The notes under the pieces were generated by a model. That model saw only the letters and a program-made list of their open reading frames with translations. It did not search any database and was not told where the DNA came from. This document shows positions 19,991 to 31,541 of a DNA stretch of 64,000 nucleotides, in pieces (the stretch's first letter is position 1; each line of letters begins with the position of its first letter). The position numbers were made by a program, and so were the translations under genes. Source of the stretch: Echinometra lucunter (lineage: Eukaryota > Echinodermata > Echinoidea > Camarodonta > Echinometridae); assembly GCA_029962745.1 (NCBI GenBank), contig CM057162.1, positions 22,370,291 to 22,434,290 of the forward strand. Direction: 5' to 3'.

Positions 19991-20969
19991 CCCACAGAGG
20001 TACAGCGTCTCCTCTAGGAGATGCTTTTGCAATATCTGTTGGTCCAGAATGTTGGGCAGTACATATCATACATGTACATGTACATGAGCCGAAAGAGAAA
20101 AATTCACTGAAAAATTTGAGCCCATTCCCAATGCCGTGGTGTTCTCGAATTACAGCAGTTTAATTGTAATTAAGTTGTCATTAAACTATTTAAATTGGCA
20201 ATGCAGTGAATAATACATAATCACTATTTCTGTGTTTAAATTGGCAAATTTCTGATTAAATTTTACAATTATCATTCATTTTGGTTCATGTTATATCCAT
20301 ATTTATATTTTGGCAGTGTATACAGCAACACACAAGTCTTTACCTTACGGCCACACGCGTGTGGTTGTATCCACAGCGTCGACATGAGAATACAGCCACA
20401 CAGAACTGAATTCCCACTTATACTCTGCACCGCTACAGCTATCGCTAGTGTGTACATGTATGTATGCACTGCACAAGCGATGTGTCTGTGTTGCCAAACC
20501 CCCGGGCCAAACCCCAAAACTTGGATCGTCTCGAAGGTTTTATCTCTTGAAATTCACTGAAATACAAACAATATTGTACTACATGTATATTGTCACCTGC
20601 TTGCTGACCAGGTGATGATGAAGTGAAAATATTGTTTGTATAATAAGTGAAATCGAGACATAAAACCTTCGTGACGATCCAAGTTTTGCAAGTCGCAACA
20701 CATACCATCGCATGAATACACATCGCTTGTGCAGTGCATACATACACACTAGCGATAGCTGTAGCGGCGCAGAGTATAAGTGGGAATTCATTTCAGTGTG
20801 GCTGTATTCTCATGTCGACGCTGTGGATACAACCACACGCGTGTGGCTGTATACACTGCCTTATATTTTTCAAGCTATGTAAGGATGGAAAAAAAAAATA
20901 TTTTTGTTGCCAATTTGAGGATTGAAGATGATCGTTTTAGACCTCAAGAAAGCTCTGTACTGCTATGGG
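19991..20969. mobile_element. piggyBac-type MITE interrupted by a hairpin transposon
   Basis: TTAA at 19987-19990 and 20970-20973 brackets CCCACAGAGGTACAGCG and its counterpart ending TACTGCTATGGG. Without the 549-bp insert and its 9-bp duplication the element is about 421 bp, close to the 405-bp uninterrupted copy at 4821-5225, which is in opposite orientation. Confidence 0.75.
20312..20860. mobile_element. 549-bp hairpin transposon, copy 1, with 9-bp target duplication
   Basis: Ends GGCAGTGTATACAGC / GCTGTATACACTGCC. Arms of about 270 bp are near-complete reverse complements, meeting at a short centre around CACCTGCTTGCTGACCAGGTG-like text. The exact duplication TTATATTTT occurs at 20303-20311 and 20861-20869. 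Arms include CCACACGCGTGTGG palindromes. No ORF of its own. Nine-base duplications with long inverted arms fit Mutator-like (MULE) non-autonomous elements, an inference. Confidence 0.85.
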
Positions 20970-20973
20970 TTAA

Positions 20974-23124
20974 CTCAATGTCACTTCCACACACACATCG
21001 CTGCACAGACAGTTCGCGCCGGCCCAGCGGGAACAAGCTGTTTGCTACCCCGCTGGACCCGGCGCAAAGAGACACCAAGGTACCGTTACATTAAAATGCA
21101 TTGCGTTTCATTGCGTTGAGATAAGTCATGTAAGTGCACTTCTGAATACGATAATTTGACATCTTAACTAAACATTAATCCTAGTTTAATCCAGATTAAT
21201 GGTGTTTTAAATGGTAAAAGTAAACAACATTTTCAAGGTAGGCCCTATGTATCAACTTTGAGCTGTTATTTTGTGAAATCTTTGATAAATTTTTATTGGA
21301 CTTTCGATGGATGTTTGACAGACTCTCGATGTACATAGGGATGTTGCACACATGTAAGAATCGATTTGGCAATCATGCCATCGCCATATAGGCCTGGGGG
21401 TTGCAACCAGGCATCCCCAGACCAACATTTGCGCGGCCAAATTGAACTAGAGTCTAGGCCTACGCAGATTGGATGCACAGTGGAACCGTTTCGGACCCTA
21501 TAGGCTATACTAGAGAGGGGATACTGTTGTTTTTAGCTGCACGAAGTTATAATATAGTATTTTTTATGTGTCCATGTAAATACACTAACGTTAAACCTGA
21601 CCAGCCAAACCAGAATACACCAGTTCATGATGCCTTATGGTCTGTAAAGTTACTCTAGATCTAGCCTACTCATCAAAAGAAGAAAATGACTAACAATAAT
21701 TTCAGTACATGGGCACACGTATTTAAAAAGAACAAGTAACATTACTGTATTTGCGTCATTCTTAAGAAGCAAAATATAGATCATAGGCGACAAAATTGAA
21801 CATTTGAAAAAAATATATGGTTTGATTAGGTCAGCTGCAGGTAAAATCCTTACTTTTTCTCGAAAACCGTGGTCCAGTCACTGCTCCGACAACCCCACCG
21901 CGCGCACGCACGAACGATCACGAACGCACCAGTGTGGCCATGGCGCCAGCGTCCAAAATGAAATTATGCTAGGGAGGACCGCAAAATTATGCTGAAATTA
22001 TGCCAAATGAAATAACAACATGGAGCAGCAAAAAATACTAAATCATGCTAAAAATTATGCCAAAATGGGTGAGATGACTATGAAAAAAAAAAAGATCCTC
22101 AAAATTTCCGCAGTTAAAGATGAATAAAAAAAATCAAATCAAATCAAATAAATAAATAAATGAAATGATAAAAAACTATAAAATAGATGCAAAACTGCGT
22201 GCAATGACTTGCAAGGTGGGAGAAGCCTGAAAGAAGGGGGGGGGGTATAAAAATCTGTATGTATCCTGTCTAGAATGTGATGACTTTGAACAAAACACAA
22301 ACAAAATATTGACCTGAGCCCCCCCCCCCCAAAAAAAAAAATGCATCCAGCCTTGCATCGCCACTACCACCCTGCCTGTCTCTATTCTAATCTTTAATAA
22401 ACAAAATAGGCATGCCTTCTGAAAAGGGGAATAGTTCTATACCTAATCAAAATAAGATTTTTAGATCCTGGGAATATTTGTTTGGCATAGTAACTGAGGT
22501 GGAAACTTTCTTGTCGTAAGCATGTAAAATTCAGGTGATGTCATTTTTTTTCTGTAAGAAAAAGACAATTAACCACATTATTGAATATTTCTGTCTCAAA
22601 TTTTGTGACTGCTTAAAATGAAATAAAAATTGGCATATTTTTTTCTCAACCCATTTGTTCCCTCTCTGTGATTAATGACGTCATGAATCAACATCAGTCA
22701 TGCACAACTGAATTACAACCAGAGATAGAACAACACAAAATGACACATATTTCCGTATATTCATGTCTGGTATAAATTTAATGGCATCTGCAGCTTATTT
22801 GTGAGGCATTTTCACAGAGACCCTGAGTCAACATAAGTATCTTGACATAATCTGTATTAACTTAAGGTCACAAAAATAAGAGTTAAGATAGTGCATGCAC
22901 AAAATGAAATACCCTCAGACTTCTGACCTTGAAACTCATGACCTAATATCAAATCTATATACAAGCATAACAATGCATCTACCAACATATAACAGTTACA
23001 TAGCTACCAAAATTCAGAAGCAGATAACAGTCTTACTTCATGAAAACAGGAGTACTTGCCAACTGCATACATTTTACATGGGAATGACTGACATAATATT
23101 CACACACTAACGGGAGGGAGTACC
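20974..23124. other. Intergenic, no gene seen
   Basis: GC-richer text near 21010-21075 and 21890-21960 is followed by AT-rich sequence with short AATAAATA runs near 22140. A G-tract (22234-22243) and C/A-tracts (22320-22340) about 90 bp apart resemble the homopolymer ends of the hAT-like elements further on. No domain recognised in any short open frame. Confidence 0.5.
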
Positions 23125-24479
23125 CAGGTGCGTCGCTAGACTTTTTTTAATGGAGGTGTGGGGGGGGGGGGGGTTGTAGAGGCCAGATTGCCGACAAACA
23201 ATTCCTCCGATTGCCGACGACCAACGTCGACAAAATAATTCAACCGTATAAAGCCCACGAGGCATGTTCAATTGTGTGCCTCTATCATGTTTTCCTTCTA
23301 AATGATATATTTGTTCACCTCACTTGCCGAATGTGTTAGCTTTCCGAAAACATTCTGTTCTAAATTTCATATGAGCAAGCGCAGCGAGGGAGGAAAAATA
23401 TACACTCTCTTTCGTAGAAGTGATAGCTCTTCATTAAACTACATTATTGGGCTTAAAGATATCTAAATTGTATATTTGGTCACCTCTTTCACCTGATTCA
23501 TTCGCTTTCAAAGACCATCCTAAATCTTAATAATATACGAGCGAGCGCAGCGAGCGAGGAAAAAATCTGTATACTATTTTTTTAATGGTAGAAGTTATAA
23601 TTCTTCATCCAAATACACGATGGTATTAACTATGAGATATCTAACTTGAACAGGTACACTTGGTCACCTCGCTTGCGGAATTCGTTTGCTTTCCCTAATC
23701 CATCTTGTATCTGAATATTATACGAGCCAGTGTAGCGAGCGAGGAAAATATATACTCCTTTTCATGATAGAAGTGAAAGTTCTTCATCAAAATACATGAT
23801 GGGCCTTCAAGATATCTATTGTGATAAATTTGGTCACCTCTCTTACCTAATTGTTTTTGCTTTCGAAGACTATCCTGTATCTAAATATCATACGAGCGAG
23901 CGCAGCGAGCGAGGAAAATTATATAAACTCTTTTTATGGTGGGTGATAATTCTCCATCCAAGTACATGATGGGCCTCGCTTGTCGAATTCGTTTGCTTTC
24001 CCAAATCCATCTTGTATCTGAATATTGTACGAGCGAGTGTAGCGAGCGAGGAAAAAATACATGTATACTCCTTTTCATGGCAGAAGTGAAAGTTCTTCAT
24101 TAAAATTCACAATGGGCCTTTAAGATACCTATTTTGATATGCTTGGTCACCTCTCCTACCTAATCTATTTGCTTTCAAAGTCCATCCTGTATCTAAATAT
24201 CATACGAGCGAGGAAAATATTTTTTTATCAAAATACATGATGGGCCGCAAGATATCTAAATTATATATTTGTTTATCTCACTTGCCAAATGTGTTTGCTT
24301 TCCGAAAACATCCTGCATCTAAATATAATACGAGCGAGCACAGCGAGCGAGGAAAAATATGCTCTCTTTTGTGTTACCAGTGTTATTTCGTTGTCAAAAT
24401 GCACAAGCAAATAAGCCGAATATGACTCTATTTGGGCATCTTACTCCTCTCTTTTCCCCCTCCTTCCTCTTCCGGCCTC

Positions 24480-24531
<52 letters not shown>

Positions 24532-24619
24532 TTGCCGACAGCGACCGCGAATTTGCCGACAAGCATTTTTAATGGGGGGGGGGGGGTGACCCCCCCCCCC
24601 CCCCCTAGCGACGCCCCTG
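23125..24619. mobile_element. hAT-like element with poly-G/poly-C ends and internal tandem repeats, copy 1
   Basis: Ends CAGGTGCGTCGCTAG and CTAGCGACGCCCCTG are inverted repeats followed inward by long G and C tracts. The interior holds seven units of about 130-185 bp, each carrying the palindromic word GAGCGAGCGCAGCGAGCGAG or a variant (near 23378, 23541, 23724, 23892, 24030, 24205, 24333). ATTGCCGACGACCAACGTCG lies near the left end and GCCGACAGCGACCG near the right. No transposase. No clear target duplication in this copy. Confidence 0.7.
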
Positions 24620-24789
24620 GGTCACGAAGTTGCAAAGGTGAAAGCACCATGCTGCGAGCCTGCGACCCATGACGTCGACTATGGAGTTTAAATTCTGGAC
24701 AACTCACCCGAGAGACAACTCAGTCAACCCGAGACCGCACCCTCGGTTCAGCAAGGGCGAGTTGTCTCACATAGTCCTACCTGTAAGGT

Positions 24790-24856
24790 AGGACTTTGTT
24801 GGCTAGATGGGATAAGGGTCAAGAGGACAGTATGCCCCCTCCCCTCTCTAGCTCTC

Positions 24857-24907
<51 letters not shown>

Positions 24908-25680
24908 CTTCCTGTGTGTTGGTGCATATCTTGACAATTCACATTCTTTGGTCTCCACTCCAAAATATCCAAACCACCTTCCCTTATCCCTCATGAAGAG
25001 AGCAAGCTAGTGCATCGAAGGACGAGGTAGACATGTGAACCATTGAACTAGCAGACTTTGATTTTTTAGTTTCCATTATCATTTATTTTCCCCCTTTTTT
25101 CTCTTACAAGATGGATGAAACAGTTGTAAAATTGAAATGAATGAAAATCAACTGAAAACAAAGACTGACATGTTCATTTTACCAATTTGTGTTACACTGT
25201 ACCGTTTTCTTGTCCGAAACTCAACTGCTAAAATGACTGGTTGGTTGGATAAACTTTGATTGAGTGATTGACTGAGTTATTGATTAATTATGATTGATTT
25301 ATTGAATAATTCATTGATTGAAACAGCTGAATGGTGATTGAATGCTTGATTGATTAATTGATTGACTGATACATTGATTAGTTGATTGATACCTAAATGT
25401 TGATTGTCTAACTTACGGTATTGATTGATTGACCGATAGAATGCAATTGACTTCAGGTGTCAATGGGTGATACCAGTCCCAGTCCAATTTTGGAAATGCA
25501 GGTAGAATTCGGGATAAGGGAATGTGGTCGGGATGTTTTGGAGAGGAGACCAACGGATGTGAATTGTCAAGATATGCACAAGCACACCCAGGAAGAGAGA
25601 GAGAGGGAGAGAGAGGGGTGGTATTACCTTACCTTACATCTCACCTCCCCTGCACCATGTACCATCACCCAATCCTGACT
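24790..25680. repeat. Inverted-repeat element with CT/GA outer tracts
   Basis: Bases about 24905-24996 match the reverse complement of about 25505-25600 (shared CATATCTTGACAATTCACAT). A (TC)n run lies outside the left arm and a (GA)n run outside the right, as expected for a fold-back element. The loop contains diverged TTGATTGA repeats (25255-25440). Confidence 0.65.
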
Positions 25681-26083
25681 CCCATGAACACACCAGGAAA
25701 AAAGGTACAATGCTACATAAAATGAATGCAATGCCCGTTCACTCATGCATAAAATTTTGATTTAATAAACCATAAAATTCACTCAGCAAACCTAAACTGA
25801 TTGCAACTGATCATGAATTCATCATATCACCCTCAATTCTGTAACCTCCAAAGGACTCACCTCTCACAAATTGAAAGGTACAATTCCTGCGCAACCTAAT
25901 TTTCATACCCTTTACAAAAGTGAGCAGTGCTCACCCAAGCATGAATTATTTTCAGCCTTTTTGGTCTCATATGAAAGTTGAGTCCATGACCTATCCGTAC
26001 ATATAAACCTGTTTTTTTCCAGAATCATGTATTTTTCATTTGGCAGCCATTTCAAAAGTGTAAAGTTTTTTGGGGGACGCACT

Positions 26084-26893
26084 GTATAGACCAATTTCAC
26101 AACGCAAGAGGGCAGCAGACTGTTCGACTCTGGTTCGACACAGTTCGACATACTGCGGTGGGCGCTCCAACTTTTATAGTACACAAGTCAATAGCGCCTT
26201 ATGTACATTCGTTCGATTTTTTGTCTATTTTGACCAGTATATGCAGATTTATTTTAATATTTGCAATGAGAAATTATCAGGGAAGTTCAGGTCGCAGCTG
26301 TGTGGTGCTCAAATGCCACAAGAATAAGAGAAAGTTTAAAAATTGAAAGCTAACTGAGTGCGAAATTCACTCGCTTTTGACTCATGAAGCCTGTTTGTGT
26401 GAGAAGCTGTACTCCCTACACAGGTTTCCGTAAGCAATGTGAAGGAATTCGTCGCCAGTGGGTAAAAACATCAACAGAAAGGACTTTGAAGTCAAGAAAC
26501 ATTATCATTATGTACTTTGGCGTAAAATTTAATGAGTGCAAACATGACTTTTGTAAACAGGGTAAGATTTAGGGCTCCCGTTTACTACGGCTTCTATGCT
26601 GCAATCGAACTTTTACTGACAAAACTAAGTTGAAAAACCATCGAAAGTACAAAAATACATCATACCTTCATCCGTCAGATATGACCATTGTCTTACCTCA
26701 TCTACCCATGTATCCATGCTTTATTTTATTGATCTAGAATAAAGTAAATGGAACAATATCGGGGCATATCTCATATCTTACATTCATTTTGTACACAGAG
26801 CCAATCGCGGTCAGCGTGCTTGCCCACCGCAGCAATGGCGTCGCCGATAGAGGGCCAAATACATAAACCGGAGGTGAAATAATATGGTCTATA
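26084..26893. mobile_element. Inverted-terminal-repeat element carrying a THAP-like remnant
   Basis: The left end GTATAGACCAATTTCAC and the right end CTATAGACCAT followed by ATTATTTCAC (read on the other strand) are related inverted termini. Both are followed by CGC-rich text with GCGGTGGGC in inverted positions (26155, 26786). The interior includes a broken THAP-type zinc domain. A DNA transposon or captured gene fragment is plausible; the superfamily is not assigned. Confidence 0.45.
26266..26530 (+). pseudogene. Degenerate THAP-type zinc-finger domain
   Basis: The frame from ATG at 26266 gives SCVVLKCHKNKRK (the opening C-x4-C of a THAP domain). After a stop come LYSLHRFP in one frame and RRQWVK / NINRKDFEVKKH in the others, matching the HRFP...W...NR.DF order of THAP domains. 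The C-x2-H closing pair is not visible. THAP domains bind DNA in P-element-type transposases and THAP proteins. At least two disruptions make it non-functional. Confidence 0.5.
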
Positions 26894-27059
26894 GGTCCAC
26901 AGCGTTTCCCCCATTTTTTAAAGTAATCGATAAGGCGTAGACAGCGGGGGGGGGGGGGATGAGGGGTATCCCCCACCTCACAAGGTGGGAGAGGGGATGA
27001 CATGTACAATCATCCCCCCAGGTTTTAGGGAAGGATGTTTGCTTACAATTAAACTGAAT

Positions 27060-27157
27060 TAACATGTTTAGAAATAATAAGAAACAGCAATATTGATAAT
27101 AATAACTATTATCATTATAACAACAACAATAACAACAACAACAACAACAATAATAAC

Positions 27158-27223
<66 letters not shown>

Positions 27224-27310
27224 TATAATGATAATTAGTAATGTATTATTATTATTATGCCTATCATAATAATAATAGTTATCATCATCATCATCATCAT
27301 CATCGTTTAT
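27060..27310. repeat. (AAC)n/(AAT)n/(ATC)n trinucleotide repeat
   Basis: Successive AAC, AAT and ATC tracts form a compound microsatellite, the longest an AAT run near 27150-27220. Confidence 0.95.
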
Positions 27311-27550
27311 GTGACTGAAAGAAGATTACTATCATAACTATATCGATCATTATTCTGATTTATGTAGTTATTTATATTACTTTTGGGTAGTTTCGGCGCT
27401 GTCACAGTTTTTCTGAAGTGGTGTAACAACAAAAATTTTTTTTAAAAAGATAAATAGCGTGATGCAAAATTAATATGCAATAATGTGTGTCAGTCCATAT
27501 TCTATATTCGTTTGTCACGGTGCGTATATCTTCTATTTATGTCTGTGCAT

Positions 27551-28097
27551 CATTGGCGTAAATCCCTGGGGGATGGGGGGGGGGGATATATCCCCCACTT
27601 TTTTGAGAGGGGGGATGGCGTGTACAAATATTACCCCCCCCCCCCCCCACTTCTTAAGGAAGAAATGATATTTGAATTAATCGTTAATAGAATTTTTAAT
27701 AATCTGTCATAAACAACCATCATTTTGTTAGAATTTCTATTTGAAAATGCGTTTTAAACCAGAAAAGTGCTTATTTTTGGCTCGCTTCGCTCGCTCATCA
27801 TATTTTAGAATTTTTGTTTGAAAATGCGATAGAAAACCAAAAGAGTGGTTATTTTTGGCTTGCTCGCTTCGCTCGCTCATCATATTATAGAATTTCTATT
27901 TGAAAATGCGATTGAAAACCAGAAAAGTGGTTGGCCCGCTCGCTCGCAAGATAAAAAATTAAAATGTGTGTAAGGGGGTCTGTGCAGGTGGGTGAGGGCG
28001 TGTGTTTATACTTAAATGTGAGTTCGACAGAAAAAAAATCGGCAAAAAAGTCAATCATTCCCCCCCCCCCACTCTGCAAAGTGGATTTACGCCGGTG
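27551..28097. mobile_element. hAT-like element with exact 8-bp target duplication
   Basis: Inverted ends CATTGGCGTAAATCC / GGATTTACGCCGGTG. Target duplication CTGTGCAT at 27543-27550 and 28098-28105. A G-tract near 27575 and C-tracts near 27636 and 28061. The interior has three units of about 80 bp, each with TAGAATTTCTATTTGAAAAT-type text; the first two carry GCTCGCTTCGCTCGCTCATC and the third has a shorter CGCTCGCTCGC variant. 547 bp, no transposase. Confidence 0.75.
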
Positions 28098-28737
28098 CTG
28101 TGCATTCGGGTGTATGTGTGTGGGTGTGTGTTTGTGTTTGTGTGTGTGAGTGTGAGTGTATGTGTGTTTTGGGGGAGGGATAATGATGTTTTCCTTTGGG
28201 ATGGGTGATACTTTGGGATGTTTTTTTTTCTCATCGATTTCTTTTTTGATTTGCTTTGTTTTGATGAGTGTAATCTCAGATTGTTTTAAATCATTGTTGA
28301 ATATTTGATACATGAAAGGAAAAGTGTTATGCATATTGGTATGTATTTTTTTTGGGGGGGGGGAATCCTAGTTTCAATATATCTATCTGTTTATTAGTTT
28401 GTATATGGATTTGGGTCTCCTTTGTTTGTTCTTTTCTTGTATTTTTTTTTTTAAAGACACAACATGTATATATCGCCCTCCACAAAATGTACAAGGGAAG
28501 ACTTTTTGTTGGGGGGGGGGGGAGGAGTGGTGCTTCAACATTTTTTATAATAACTGATTTCATTGTTTCTCTTTTAAATTATATGTGATTCATGCTTATA
28601 TTAAGTTAGTGAAAAAAAGTCAAAATATGAAATGTAAAATATTATATTATGTGATTTGAAATGTTAAATTGAGATGTTATATATTTTTGTTCATGAAATC
28701 AGAATAAAACAATATGGAAAAAAAAATGTGCATGCAG

Positions 28738-28980
28738 AGGTGCCGTAATCGAGTGGTTGAAGGCGCTTGACTGGAGATGATTGGACTGGATCGATCCCCG
28801 GCGCGGCACTTATGCCCTTGAGGAAGGCCTTTTATCTACATTGTTGTTTTTATCGCATATCAAATGAATTTATGTGCCATATGCATATTAATACTAACTT
28901 GTGCATGTGTTGTTTTGAAGAAAAAAAATGTCTGTTAAATGAAAATTGTGGGATAAGTCCAATAAAGTTTATTTTATTTT
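28738..28980 (+). mobile_element. tRNA-Ser-like SINE
   Basis: The head GTGCCGTAATCGAGTGGTTG pairs with a distal CGGCAC (acceptor-like), has GACTGGAGAT in the anticodon position and GATCGATCCCC as box B. The body CCCTTGAGGAAGGCC follows, with an AT-rich AATAAAG tail. The good acceptor pairing makes it a young head, but the body and tail mark it as a SINE. Confidence 0.6.
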
Positions 28981-29833
28981 AGTACTATTTTAAAGTGATG
29001 AAAGTTTCTAGATTTCCTTTTCTTTCTCCATGGAATTAGAAATTTAAAGCTAAATATGAGTTCAAGTTTCGTAATCATATTTTGAAAGATACTGTCTGAG
29101 TGAAATTGGAATATTTTATTATGGAGAACATTAGTATTGGTGCAGTTTGGAGTTTTGAATTATAAAAATGAGACGAAAATTATTTTTACTCACAGTCGCA
29201 ATCACCCACACAGTACAGCGTGTGGCATGAAATTCGGTCGAAATTTTTTAGCTGCTATTGCTCGTCGTATTTCGGTCATGAGAGCATTTATAGAATGATT
29301 CTTTTCAGGGACATTGTCATGTGGTATGCTTTCAAACTAACATTGAAAGGATGACAGAGACGGGGGTTAATTACAATTTCACTAGCACTCAAGATTAATA
29401 TTTTCTTGAACACGTTTAAGGCGTATAGGAATAATCACTGTAAGGGAGAGATTACAAAGCTTCATCCCCTTCAAAGTGCAAATATTATCATGTCTATCTC
29501 TTTATACAGAATACCCAGCATTTAAAGCTTTGAAATATTTCACTTAGAATTTCATAAACAAAACTAATTGGTGTTACTGCCTTTTTCGTTTCCCCCAATT
29601 TGGGGTGCAGTCGTCATAGTCGGTCAATTCACAAAAGCGGGCATATATTCTGCTTTATATTCAGAGTACGACTCGTATCTAATTCAACAGTACCTAGTAA
29701 CAAAAACAGATACATGGTCTGGTGCTAGAGAATTTTGCATTTCGTCCCCACTGGAGGTTCTCCCTAGTTCTCTATACTTTACAGAGTGCTGTCCTAGGAT
29801 TAGTGAACAGGTGAGATAAAAACTTCTCAATAC
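28981..29833. other. Intergenic, nothing recognised
   Basis: AT-rich unique-looking sequence with no long open frame, no terminal repeats and no coding similarity that could be seen by eye. Confidence 0.5.
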
Positions 29834-31486
29834 CAGGGGCGTCGCTAGACTATTTTGAATGGGGGGTGTAGAGGCCAGATTGCCGACAAAAAATGCCACC
29901 GATTGCCGACGACCAACGTCGATAAATTCAACCGTATAAAGCCCATTGAGGCATGTTCAATTGTGCACCTCTATCATATTTTCCTTTTGAACTATATTTT
30001 GTTCACCTCACTTGCCGAATGTGTTTGTTTTCCGAAAACATCCTGTATCTAAATATAATACAAGCGAGCGCAGCGAGCGAGGAAAAATATACACTCTCTT
30101 AAGTCCTTAAGTGATAGTTCTTCATCAAACTACATGGTGGGCTTAAAGATATCTAAATTAATTATATTTGGTCACCTCTCTGGCCTGATTCATTCGGTTT
30201 CAAAGACTATCCTAAATCTTAGTATTATACGAGCTAGCGCAGCGAGCGAGGATAAAATCTATTTTTCGTGGTAGAAGTGACAATTCTTTATCAAAATACA
30301 CGATGGTATTAACTATGAGATATTTAACTTATACAGGTACATTTGGTCACCTCACTTGTCGAATTCGTTTGCTTTCCCAAATCCATCTTGTATCTGAATA
30401 TTGTACGAGCGAGCGTAGCGAGCGAGGAAAAATACATATTTACTCCTTTGCATAATAGAAGTGAAAGTTCTTCATAAAAAAATGCATGATGGGCCTTTTG
30501 GATATCTTGATTTTGGTCACCTCTCTTATCTAATTCATTTGCTTTCAAAGACTATCCTGTATCTAAATATTATACGAGCGAGCGCAGCGAGCGAGGAGAA
30601 ATATTAATACTCTGTTTTATGGTAGGTGATAATTCTTCATCAATATACACGATGGGCCTATAGCTTGCAAAATTTGTTTGCTTTCCCCAATCCATCTTGT
30701 ATCTGAATATTATACGAGCGAGCGTAGCGAGCGAGGAAAAATTGATAATCCTTTTCATGGTAGAAGTGAAAGTTCTTCATCAAAATACACGATTGGCCTT
30801 TAAGGTACCTATTTTGATATATTTGGTCACATCTCCTACCTAATTTATTTGCTTATAAGACCATCCTATATCTAAATATTACACGAGCGAGCGCAGCGAG
30901 CGAGGAAAATATACATACTCTTTTTATGGCAGAAGTGATAATTCTTCATCAAAATACATGATGGGCCTAAAGATAATTTATCTGAATTATATATTTGTGT
31001 TCATCTCATTTGCCGAATATGTTTGCTTTCCGAAAACATCCTGTATCTGAATATAATACGAGCGAGCGCAGCGAGCTAGGAAAAATATCATACTCTTTTT
31101 ATGGTAGAAGTAATACTTCTTCATCAAAATACATGATGGGCCTAAAGATATCTAGATTACATAGTGTTCATCTCACTAGCCGAATGTGTTTGCTTTCCGA
31201 AAACATCCGGTATCTAAATATAATATAATTTCGTGGTACCAGTATTATTTCGTCGTCAAAATGCACAAGTAAATAAGCCGAATATGACTCTATTTGGGCA
31301 CCTTACTCCTCTTTTTTTCCTTTTTTTTTCCTCCTTCCTCTTCCCTCTCCTTTCTTTCTCTCTCTCTCTATCTCCTTTTTTTTTTTTTTGCCGACAGCGA
31401 TCGTGAATTTGCCGACAACAATTTTGAGTGGGGGGGGGGGGTGTCACACCCCCCCCCCCACACCCCCCCCTTTAGCGACGCCCGTG
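29834..31486. mobile_element. hAT-like element with palindromic tandem repeats, copy 2
   Basis: Begins CAGGGGCGTCGCTAG and ends TTTAGCGACGCCCGTG, with G and C tracts beside the right end. It has the same order as the copy at 23125-24619, again with seven palindrome-bearing units (near 30063, 30231, 30405, 30577, 30716, 30884, 31061). Open frames reading LARSLRSLV or SLATLART are translations of this repeat. No transposase found. Confidence 0.7.
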
Positions 31487-31498
31487 CCCACCCCCAAA

Positions 31499-31541
<43 letters not shown>

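Noticed and set aside
23881..24100. Repeated LARSLRSLV / SLATLART peptides
   Set aside because: Translations of the palindromic tandem units of a hAT-like element; frames are short and inconsistent between copies.
28738..28815. Functional tRNA-Ser gene
   Set aside because: Acceptor pairing is good, but the sequence continues into a SINE body and tail and the cloverleaf is irregular.
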